From a bacterium (lineage in GTDB: Bacteria; Bdellovibrionota; Bacteriovoracia; Bacteriovoracales; Bacteriovoracaceae): a DNA stretch of 64,000 bases. The stretch covers positions 285,525 to 349,524 of the forward strand of contig JAUHVL010000001.1 of NCBI GenBank assembly GCA_030425045.1, given 5' to 3'. The translations under genes were made by a program, and so were the position numbers. The notes beneath the pieces are model-generated. The model searched no databases. It was not told where the DNA came from and saw only the letters and a program-made list of their open reading frames with translations. The first letter of the stretch is position 1, and each line of letters opens with the position of its first letter. Positions 1 to 6,839 of the stretch are shown piece by piece.

Positions 1-998
1 TCTGCCATTTTAAAACCATTTCCTGCTCCTACAAGCATATTGCTCTCAAGCATAAGAGGAGGTCCCGGTACATCATAGGCCACCACGGGAACTTTTGCGG
101 CTAGCATTTCTAGCACACCAAAGCCAAAACTTTCTAAATGAGAAGGGAACATACCTACAGAAACACTTTTAAGATATTCGGGAAGTTTTTGTGGGTCAAA
201 TTGTGGAATAATTTTAATTTGGGAGTGATACCTTTTAGGGAAAAAGTTTAAAACTGAAACTTCATCAGGGAAAAGTCCTTTTGTTCCTAATAATAAAAAT
301 TCTACATCAGAAACTTTATTAATAACTTCATGAACGATTTGAGGAAACTCTAGTGCTCCTTTTCGATAATCAAAAGAACCAACAAAAGCTACGATATTTT
401 TTTCTGGAGGTTCTGTCGATGTTTCAAAAAAATCATTGAGTCGTTCTTTTGAAATACCATAAGGAAAATCGAAAATTTTATGAGACTCATGGCCTTCAGC
501 GATTAATTGTTTTTTGTCATCTGGGTTTGTGACGTTAGCTATGTCTGCATTTTTAATGGTTTCATTGGCCATGTTTATTCTTTTTTGAACAAACTTAGAT
601 CGTTTATTTCCATATAGTATATTTTTAACTAGTCGTAAGAAGTTTTTACGTTCAGGAATAACAATTGCATTTAAGTGTTGTACCAAAAGAACAGAGCGTG
701 CCACCATAAGAGTATTTTTTGGAAAAAGTTCCCTTTCAAAAGGTAAGAACTCGTGCTCGTATTCAACAACATCATATTGAGCGGCATTGTCTTTTAAATA
801 ATTTTTTAGTGCTTTAGGGTATTTTTTAAATTTATCTTCAAAGGATAACTCTGTAATCATTCCCTCTGATAAATCGTTTGGGCTAACGATAGTACAATCA
901 TGACCAATTCTCCTATAAGCTTCGGCCATTTCCATATAAACTTTTGCGCCACCATATTTTTTGTCTAGTATTAGCGGACAACATAATAAAATTTTCAA
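1..998 (-). CDS. GT4-family glycosyltransferase (3' end outside window)
   Basis: Retaining glycosyltransferase of the GT4/group 1 type, expected to transfer a sugar from a nucleotide donor during cell-surface polysaccharide synthesis. About 332 codons lie in the window and the gene runs off the left edge. The N-terminus has the Rossmann start and a KYGGAK glycine motif. Near the end comes the donor-binding E-x7-E motif, read as ESFGFGVLE, followed by PVVAYDVPG. The start is a TTG at 998 behind a GAGGA Shine-Dalgarno; an upstream ATG reads into a stop at once. It is divergent from the ABC importer. The sugar and acceptor cannot be told from sequence. Confidence 0.85.
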   Translation of the reverse strand, partial: MKILLCCPLILDKKYGGAKVYMEMAEAYRRIGHDCTIVSPNDLSEGMITELSFEDKFKKYPKALKNYLKDNAAQYDVVEYEHEFLPFERELFPKNTLMVARSVLLVQHLNAIVIPERKNFLRLVKNILYGNKRSKFVQKRINMANETIKNADIANVTNPDDKKQLIAEGHESHKIFDFPYGISKERLNDFFETSTEPPEKNIVAFVGSFDYRKGALEFPQIVHEVINKVSDVEFLLLGTKGLFPDEVSVLNFFPKRYHSQIKIIPQFDPQKLPEYLKSVSVGMFPSHLESFGFGVLEMLAAKVPVVAYDVPGPPLMLESNMLVGAGNGFKMA

Positions 999-1077
999 AA
1001 AGAAATCCTCATTTGAAGTAGTTGTTTATGTATGTTATTCATTCACTACGATTATAACTTAAATTCTTGGAGAGTCG

Positions 1078-1812
1078 TTGATTGAAGTAAGAAATCTTAC
1101 GAAAATTTTTACCCAAGGCAATGTCAAAGCCGTCAATAATGTTAATTTTAAATTAAATCAAGGTGAAATCGGTTGTATTATCGGTACAAGTGGCTGTGGT
1201 AAAACAACAACTCTTAAAATGATTAATCGACTTATTGAGCCAACTGAAGGTGAAATTATTGTAAGTGAGCAATCGTTCAAAGATTCAGATGCTGTAAAAT
1301 GGCGTAGAAAGATCGGTTATGTCATTCAAAAAGCCGGATTACTTCCACACCTTACGATAAAAGATAATATTTCTCTTCTTTCAAAAATTCTCAAAAAACC
1401 TAAAAGTGAAATTGATTCCAGAGTAAAGGAATTAATGGAAACGATTAATTTACCTTTTGAAAAATATAAAGACTTTTATCCTAAAGAATTAAGTGGTGGC
1501 CAGCAACAGCGAGTGGGAATTGCTCGCGCGTTGATGGAAGACCCTCCTGTTATGCTAATGGATGAGCCCTTTGGTGCACTTGATCCTATTACCAGAGAAT
1601 CACTTCATGAAGAATTCATAGAGTTAAATAGAAAATTAAAAAAAACAATTCTTATGGTTACCCATGATATGAATGAAGCCTTTAAGCTTGGTGATAAAAT
1701 TATTTTAATGAATAAAGGCGAGATTGTTCAAATGGGGAGTAAGTTAGAGTTAATTGAAAACCCTAAAAATGAATTTGTTGAAGAATTTGTCAAAGGACAT
1801 GGACATGATTAG
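1078..1812 (+). CDS. Glycine betaine/choline-type ABC transporter, ATP-binding protein
   Basis: ATPase of an osmoprotectant (OpuB/OpuC/ProV-like) importer that powers uptake of betaine-type compounds across the inner membrane. The 244 residues contain Walker A (GTSGCGKTT), Q-loop region, signature LSGGQQQR, Walker B (VMLMDEP) and H-loop (TVTHD-like VTHD). It lacks the C-terminal CBS pair found in OpuCA/ProV, so osmotic gating through CBS domains is not expected. It starts at TTG 1078 with GGAGAG upstream. Its last codons overlap the start of the next gene (ATG at 1805), which indicates translational coupling. Substrate assignment rests on the neighbouring binding domain and is inferred. Confidence 0.88.
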   Translation: MIEVRNLTKIFTQGNVKAVNNVNFKLNQGEIGCIIGTSGCGKTTTLKMINRLIEPTEGEIIVSEQSFKDSDAVKWRRKIGYVIQKAGLLPHLTIKDNISLLSKILKKPKSEIDSRVKELMETINLPFEKYKDFYPKELSGGQQQRVGIARALMEDPPVMLMDEPFGALDPITRESLHEEFIELNRKLKKTILMVTHDMNEAFKLGDKIILMNKGEIVQMGSKLELIENPKNEFVEEFVKGHGHD

Positions 1813-3349
1813 GTGCTTTCTCTTTTCTTGTCTTTTTCTTTTATCTAATTCGGTTTTAGGCGAAAGCTATAAGAAACCAATCACAATCGGATCTAAAAAC
1901 TTCTCAGAAGCTTTTATCTTAACAGAAATTGTTTCAATACTCTTGGAAGAAAAATTTAATCAACCTGTGATACGAAAGCATGGACTAGGTGGAACGAAGG
2001 TCGCATTCGATGCGCTCATAAACGAAAATATCGATATGTATGGCGATTATACCGGCACAGGTTATGTCATGATATTAAAAATGAAAGGGGAGCGAGACCC
2101 TGATCGTGTTTTTGATATTGTTAATAATGAGTTTCAAAAGAGATGGGATATCCGTTGGATGCCTTCTTTGGGATTTAATAATACTTATACTGTTGCCGTT
2201 AGAAGTTCTGACGAACGATTTAAGAATATTAATAAAATATCTGAGCTTCCATTAAACCTAGAGTCTTATGTCTATGGAGCTGGTCATGAGTTTATGGAAA
2301 GGGCGGATGGCCACCGCGAATTTGTCGATTATTATAATCTAAGATTAGATCCCAATAATATGATCGCTATGAATGTCGGTTTAATGTATTCGGCAATAAG
2401 AGATAAAAAAATAGATATGATTGTTGCTTATTCAACAGACGGTCGAATTAGAGCGTACGATCTTAAAACTCTAGTTGATGATAAAAAATTTTTTCCACCT
2501 TATTACTCATCATTCTTAGTTAAAAACAAAACATTAGAAAAATTTCCTGTCTTAAATAAAGTCTTTGAGCTTACCCATAATTTGATTAATGAAAGTGAAA
2601 TGATGGAAATGAATGATCTGGTTGATCGAGAAAAGATGAACCCTAAGGTTGTCGCTAAAAACTTTCTTATTAATAAAGGCTTAATTTCTGGAAGTATTGA
2701 TCTTAGTAAAAAAGAACAATCATTATTCGGCTATTTTTGGGACAAGCGAAACTATCTTTTGAAGTTACTCATCGAACATTTAAGTCTTTCGTTTTGGGCC
2801 CTCTTTTTTGCTTCTATTATTTCGATTCCTATAGGTGTTTATTTAACTCGTTATGAGAGTCTTGGAAAAATTGTATTTCCTATTGTGAATACGATTCAAA
2901 CAATTCCAAGTTTAGCACTACTGGGTTTTCTCATTCCTCTTATTGGAATTGGGAAGTTTCCGGCCATCATTGCTCTTTTTCTTTACTCATTATTACCGCT
3001 CATAAGAAATACTTATTCTGGAATCCAAGGGGTAGAAAATCGCTATGTGGAAGCTTCTCGGGGCATTGGGCTTACCGAGTGGCAAATTCTATTGAAGGTT
3101 GAAATCCCACTTGCCATGCCGATTATTCTAGCTGGCTTTAGAACGGCTGCCATCATTGTCATTGGAACGGCTACTATTGCAGCTTTGATAGGAGCTGGAG
3201 GCTTTGGTGATCCTATCTTTAGAGGTGTGGCCACGGTAAATTCAAATCTAATTCTCTTAGGTGCAATTCCCGCTGCTCTATTAGCTGTCTTTACCGATAA
3301 ATTAATCAGCATTCTCGAAAATATTCTAGTTTCTAAGGGCTTACGCTAG
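1805..3349 (+). CDS. Fused substrate-binding protein and permease of a glycine-betaine-type ABC importer
   Basis: Single 514-residue protein that joins a periplasmic OpuAC/ProX-type binding domain (about residues 22-300, opening with TIGSKNFSEAF) to an OpuBB-like permease domain (about 310-514, several membrane segments). The permease has an EAA-type loop near EASRGIGLTEWQ and the GAGGFG motif. A signal peptide (MIRCFLFSCLFLLSNSVLG) begins exactly at ATG 1805, so this start is preferred to an ATG 17 codons upstream. The order binding domain then permease is the reverse of many known fusions, where the binding domain is C-terminal. It overlaps the ATPase gene by 8 nt. With that ATPase it makes a complete importer. 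A betaine, carnitine or choline substrate is likely but unproven. Confidence 0.88.
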   Translation: MIRCFLFSCLFLLSNSVLGESYKKPITIGSKNFSEAFILTEIVSILLEEKFNQPVIRKHGLGGTKVAFDALINENIDMYGDYTGTGYVMILKMKGERDPDRVFDIVNNEFQKRWDIRWMPSLGFNNTYTVAVRSSDERFKNINKISELPLNLESYVYGAGHEFMERADGHREFVDYYNLRLDPNNMIAMNVGLMYSAIRDKKIDMIVAYSTDGRIRAYDLKTLVDDKKFFPPYYSSFLVKNKTLEKFPVLNKVFELTHNLINESEMMEMNDLVDREKMNPKVVAKNFLINKGLISGSIDLSKKEQSLFGYFWDKRNYLLKLLIEHLSLSFWALFFASIISIPIGVYLTRYESLGKIVFPIVNTIQTIPSLALLGFLIPLIGIGKFPAIIALFLYSLLPLIRNTYSGIQGVENRYVEASRGIGLTEWQILLKVEIPLAMPIILAGFRTAAIIVIGTATIAALIGAGGFGDPIFRGVATVNSNLILLGAIPAALLAVFTDKLISILENILVSKGLR

Positions 3350-3437
3350 TGTCGAAATATTGAGCACTCTGTAATTCTTTCTAATTTTAAATACTTAACA
3401 TTGATACATGCTATAACAAGCTTATCGGGAGAGAGAA

Positions 3438-3845
3438 TTGAAAAAACTTTGTATTTTATTATGGGCATGCTTAAACATTTCTACATTTGCATCATCAGTA
3501 TGTGGAAAAATTTCGGAAATAAGAACACCAATGGATATCCAAAATGATGTTGTTCAATCGGTACTGGTTATTACCAGAACGGATATGTTTACAGTTAAAG
3601 ATGAAGTTGTTGTTGTCGCCGCCGAAAGAGCATTAAAAAAGAAACTAGGAGCTCGTCTCTTTGAAGAGTATTTATATCAGCATGACCGCTTGGCCCACCT
3701 TTCTGAAGAAGGATTTACAATCTGTTTTAGTGAAGAGCCTGTTATTTCAAGAACGTTTCCATACCCTATTGTTGATCGAGTAAGAAACTTCACCATCCAC
3801 CATAAAACATTTGTTTTATTTGATTCGAGAAAAGATGAAATTTAG
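3438..3845 (+). CDS. Small exported protein of unknown function
   Basis: Protein of 135 residues with a clear Sec signal peptide (starts MKKLCILLWACLNISTFAS). I recognise no family. The mature part is about 115 residues with a VITRTD segment and two Cys. The start is TTG 3438, well placed behind GGGAGAGAGA. Its stop codon overlaps the start of the next gene, so the pair is probably translationally coupled and acts in the periplasm. Confidence 0.7.
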   Translation: MKKLCILLWACLNISTFASSVCGKISEIRTPMDIQNDVVQSVLVITRTDMFTVKDEVVVVAAERALKKKLGARLFEEYLYQHDRLAHLSEEGFTICFSEEPVISRTFPYPIVDRVRNFTIHHKTFVLFDSRKDEI

Positions 3846-4692
3846 TACTTTAATCATATTTATTTTTTCACTCTCTATCTTTGCCCAGTCAGATGTGCAC
3901 TTGTTTGTAAACTTTACTGATCACATAGCACTTCATACTCATAAGTCTTCACGTTTAAGCTGTCCAAGCCGCACGTTGAAAAATCTTGATCCCGATATTA
4001 TATTTATTGGCGAGAACCACTTTGATGGTTTTGCTGATGAGTTTGTTCTCAATAATATTTCTACTTTTAAAGAGCTTGGTTTTGAACATTTCTTTGCAGA
4101 GTATATTGAAACTCGTGATCAAAGAGTTCTCGATCGTTTTAATGCTGATCCAGTAGGTAATATGAATCAACTCTACCGTACTTTTGGTATGGAAGGAGAT
4201 TGGGGCTACGATACGAGTAAATATTTATCTCTCAGTGCTCATGTCGCAAAAGCCGGAATCAACATCATGGGACTAGATCGTCGTTATGATTTGATGTTTA
4301 TGATCGATAGAGATAAAAAAATGGAAATTCGTGACCGTCATATGTTTGAGGTCGCTGAAAGGTTTATTCTCAACAACCCTGGAAAAAAACTGATCTTTTT
4401 TAATGGCTGGGCCCATTCATTTATCAATGATAGGCTAACAGCTCCAAGTTTCTATGAGCTTTTTGTAGAGCGCTTTCCAAACTTAAAAGTTGTTAACCTT
4501 AAAAGAGATTTCTACGACGAAATGAGCGACGAGAGACTTGGTTTAGCAAATGATTTTGAAAGCCTAAGCCGAGGTTGTAAGAGTGAATTTGTATTTTATG
4601 AGGGTGACGACTCATCCTTTGATTATTATGTCTTTGAACAGGATAAGCCGTTACTTCCGATTTCAGATTCCTACGCTACAGACTTTATTTAA
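3835..4692 (+). CDS. Exported Tiki/ChaN/EreA-like protein
   Basis: Protein of 285 residues that begins with a signal peptide when read from ATG 3835 (MKFSTLIIFIFSLSIFAQ); an upstream ATG at 3811 would put eight charged residues before it. The body carries IFIGENHFDG, then FFAEY and a late FFNGWAHSF, the pattern of Glu and His residues seen in the TIKI/ChaN/erythromycin-esterase superfamily. Members bind haem or metal, or act as metal-dependent hydrolases. The activity here is unknown. It overlaps the preceding exported protein by 11 nt and faces a convergent gene with a 4-nt overlap at its 3' end. Confidence 0.6.
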   Translation: MKFSTLIIFIFSLSIFAQSDVHLFVNFTDHIALHTHKSSRLSCPSRTLKNLDPDIIFIGENHFDGFADEFVLNNISTFKELGFEHFFAEYIETRDQRVLDRFNADPVGNMNQLYRTFGMEGDWGYDTSKYLSLSAHVAKAGINIMGLDRRYDLMFMIDRDKKMEIRDRHMFEVAERFILNNPGKKLIFFNGWAHSFINDRLTAPSFYELFVERFPNLKVVNLKRDFYDEMSDERLGLANDFESLSRGCKSEFVFYEGDDSSFDYYVFEQDKPLLPISDSYATDFI

Positions 4693-5408
4693 CCTTTAAA
4701 TTTAGGAAGTCCGCATCTTGCAGGGAAGTAATCCATATTAACTGAAATTCTCGTTCTTGGTTTCCACTCGTTATTATTATCGAGAAGAATAGATCTTTCT
4801 TTGTAGAGCTCTTCAATTTTTGCAATAGCTCTTCTTTTTAAATTCTCAAGATAAATCTTACTTAAAGCTAGGTGTCTTTGACCAAGAGTCTGTTTAATTC
4901 CATCATTTATTTGTCTGATAAGATCTCTTACCTGATAGATTTGCATTCTATTATCAAGTAACTCTTGTGGCTCTTCGTAAGCAATCCAGCGGTGTAGGTT
5001 AGATGCTTTTACAGCAATATCTCTTTTTCTATCGATATCGACATTCTTAACTAAGCGGTTACCCATTCTATAACAATTATAAACATGTCTATATGAATTA
5101 TTATGATCCTTGGTTGTAAAGAGATCGAATGTGGACCATTGGGTATGAGGAATGTTTTCTACACTGTTTTTGGTGTCATTCTTAATGACAACTTTTCCCA
5201 TATGACCTTCTGAATGAAAACTGACTTCATTATTATCAACTCTATGATCTTTAATTCTGTAGTCAAGTCCGTAAAAATCTTGAATTTTTAAATAAACTGT
5301 AAACCGATCGGTTCCATAATCTTCCATTAGATTTCTATCCATAACATCATTGGAAAATGAGCTCACAGATAAAATAAAAGTAATAATAGTAATAAATAAA
5401 TTTTTCAT
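4689..5408 (-). CDS. Exported protein of unknown function
   Basis: Protein of 239 residues with a signal peptide (MKNLFITIITFILSVSSFS). The mature part is rich in charged residues, and its C-terminal half is predicted helical (RDLIRQINDGIKQ, LSKIYLENLKRR), ending near a single Cys. I recognise no family. It overlaps the convergent ChaN-like gene by 4 nt. It is probably a lineage-specific periplasmic protein. Confidence 0.65.
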   Translation of the reverse strand: MKNLFITIITFILSVSSFSNDVMDRNLMEDYGTDRFTVYLKIQDFYGLDYRIKDHRVDNNEVSFHSEGHMGKVVIKNDTKNSVENIPHTQWSTFDLFTTKDHNNSYRHVYNCYRMGNRLVKNVDIDRKRDIAVKASNLHRWIAYEEPQELLDNRMQIYQVRDLIRQINDGIKQTLGQRHLALSKIYLENLKRRAIAKIEELYKERSILLDNNNEWKPRTRISVNMDYFPARCGLPKFKG

Positions 5409-5555
5409 TTCCTGCCCCCAGGATTAATCATCTCAATATAACTATTTTAAGATGCTTCGCTGTTTATCGGCATTTATAAGCAAAATAATTAATGAAATTA
5501 CGAAATTTTAGGTATTTAGAGGGAGGGGATAGCCTAAGTGCCTTAAAAGTCACTG

Positions 5556-5581
5556 CCAATAATTATTGGTACAGTCTTTTT
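5556..5581. promoter_or_regulatory. 14-bp palindrome followed by a T-run
   Basis: CCAATAATTATTGG is a perfect palindrome at 5556-5569, flanked by ACTG and CAGT two bases out of register, with five T residues at 5577-5581. It lies 37 bp upstream of the gene at 5618. It could be a regulator site or the terminator of a short plus-strand transcript. The sequence alone does not decide. Confidence 0.35.
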
Positions 5582-5617
5582 AATTTGCACCTAAATAATC
5601 AGTTTTGAAGATCCGAT

Positions 5618-6208
5618 ATGCAATTTATGAAAAATACGAAAGTTATCGGAAGCGTTGTCATTATTGGTGCTGTCCTTTTATTTATTTTTTTAGATACACC
5701 AGATTCAAAAGATGAGGATCTAGGTGATGATACGTTTGTCGAAATATCTGAACAAGATATGAAACCAAAAAAAGTATCGGAAATCCAAGAGAGTAGTCTA
5801 AAGAGTGAAGTAAAGAAAGTCAGTGCCTCAGAAGTTGATTCGTCACCAGATGAAAGTAAAGATGATATCGAAGAAGAGTTTGCGGAATCAGATGCTGCAA
5901 AAGACTTTTTACCGACGAAAAAAAGCTATGCTGATAGAAGTGAGAGAACGCTTCCCCCTCGAACGGCAAAAGAAAAAACGAAAACAAGCGAAAAATCGAT
6001 CGTCGTTAGTAGCATTATGGAAGAAGCCGACAAAGAGGACATAGAAAAGATAGCAGAGCAAATGCCGGCCGTTGCTGAAAAGCTAAAAGAAACCTTTAAG
6101 CAAAAAATTATCAGTGAAAAAGAAGCAATGGATATGACGCCAGAAGTGGAGGCTGTTTCAGATGATATAGCACCTCTTACCTCAGAAGAGCTTAGTATGG
6201 ACCAATAA
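5618..6208 (+). CDS. Membrane-anchored acidic, low-complexity protein
   Basis: Protein of 196 residues with one N-terminal hydrophobic segment (about residues 8-26) and then a long Glu/Lys/Ser/Asp-rich, probably disordered region. The topology suggests an inner-membrane anchor with a periplasmic tail, but no domain is recognisable. ATG 5618 and ATG 5627 are both possible starts and neither has a strong Shine-Dalgarno. A good terminator follows directly. Confidence 0.6.
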   Translation: MQFMKNTKVIGSVVIIGAVLLFIFLDTPDSKDEDLGDDTFVEISEQDMKPKKVSEIQESSLKSEVKKVSASEVDSSPDESKDDIEEEFAESDAAKDFLPTKKSYADRSERTLPPRTAKEKTKTSEKSIVVSSIMEEADKEDIEKIAEQMPAVAEKLKETFKQKIISEKEAMDMTPEVEAVSDDIAPLTSEELSMDQ

Positions 6209-6210
6209 AA

Positions 6211-6235
6211 AAGGAGTGGCGAACCACTCCTTTCT
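6211..6235 (+). terminator. Rho-independent terminator
   Basis: Perfect stem AAGGAGTGG/CCACTCCTT (6211-6219 and 6224-6232) with a CGAA tetraloop, followed by TTTCT. It closes the gene ending at 6208. The complementary strand has A-rich flanks too, so it may also serve the convergent gene ending at 6259. Confidence 0.8.
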
Positions 6236-6258
6236 CAAACACACATATATGGAACAAA

Positions 6259-6630
6259 CTATTTTGAAGCTCTTTCAAGCTCAATAGTTACTTCATCACC
6301 ATTAAAGTTTCTAAGTGTTAATTCTTCAGCCTCTGAAGCAATATTGCTTTTTTTCAGGCTTAGGGTAAACGTTACGGGCTCAAGACTTGATTTTCCACAG
6401 TACATTTTTGTTGAACGTACAATCAAGTCAGCTCCACAGCTCGTAGCATAGTTTTTTGTAAGTCTATCATTACGACATAGACCGTCTACATCTAGTGCAA
6501 GCCCATGAGAGTTACAATCATCAAGTAACATTGTTACATAAAGATTGTCGCCATCTGCGAAAGCACTAAAAGAGGCGGCATTAATTGAAGCCGTTATCAG
6601 AAGTGTTGCTAATAAAGTTAAAATTTTCAT
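6259..6630 (-). CDS. Small exported protein of unknown function
   Basis: Protein of 123 residues with a signal peptide (MKILTLLATLLITASINAAS). The mature part has four Cys (CNSHG, LCRND, SCGAD, MYCGK), which fits disulfide bonds in the periplasm. No family is recognised. It is convergent with the acidic membrane protein and shares the terminator between them. Confidence 0.65.
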   Translation of the reverse strand: MKILTLLATLLITASINAASFSAFADGDNLYVTMLLDDCNSHGLALDVDGLCRNDRLTKNYATSCGADLIVRSTKMYCGKSSLEPVTFTLSLKKSNIASEAEELTLRNFNGDEVTIELERASK

Positions 6631-6665
6631 ATCGATTTACTCCGTTTTGTTTTCTGAAGACTTTA

Positions 6666-6727
6666 TGCCACGACCTGTGGCAGTTATCAACTCTGAGTAC
6701 GTGAAAACGTGGCAAACCCTCTGCCAC
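6666..6727. promoter_or_regulatory. Pair of TGCCAC/GTGGCA inverted repeats
   Basis: TGCCAC (6666-6671) pairs with GTGGCA (6677-6682). GTGGCA (6709-6714) pairs with TGCCAC (6722-6727). The two hexamer inverted repeats have 5- and 7-nt spacers, and their centres are about 44 bp apart. They lie between the divergent genes at 6630 (-) and 6836 (+), upstream of the histidine kinase. This arrangement suits a dimeric regulator binding twice. It is not a known site that I can name. Confidence 0.4.
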
Positions 6728-6815
6728 GGGTAAAAAGGTAATAGAGAGCAATTATCTGAAATTATTAACTTTATTAGAGTGATTAGCCGATAAACTTATG
6801 AAATCATTTAGGAAT

Positions 6816-6839
6816 ATGAATCGAGAAAAATTATTGTGA
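6816..6839 (+). CDS. Possible 7-codon leader peptide upstream of the histidine kinase
   Basis: ATG 6816 opens seven codons (MNREKLL) and stops at TGA 6837-6839, overlapping the GTG start of the kinase at 6836. AGGA lies only a few bases upstream, while the kinase GTG has no clear Shine-Dalgarno of its own. Reinitiation from this minigene would explain how the kinase is translated. The claim is weak because the peptide is so short. Confidence 0.25.
   Translation: MNREKLL

Noticed and set aside
3043..3312. Open frame antisense to the permease domain
   Set aside because: It runs wholly opposite a well-supported coding region, has no Shine-Dalgarno and no protein-like features.
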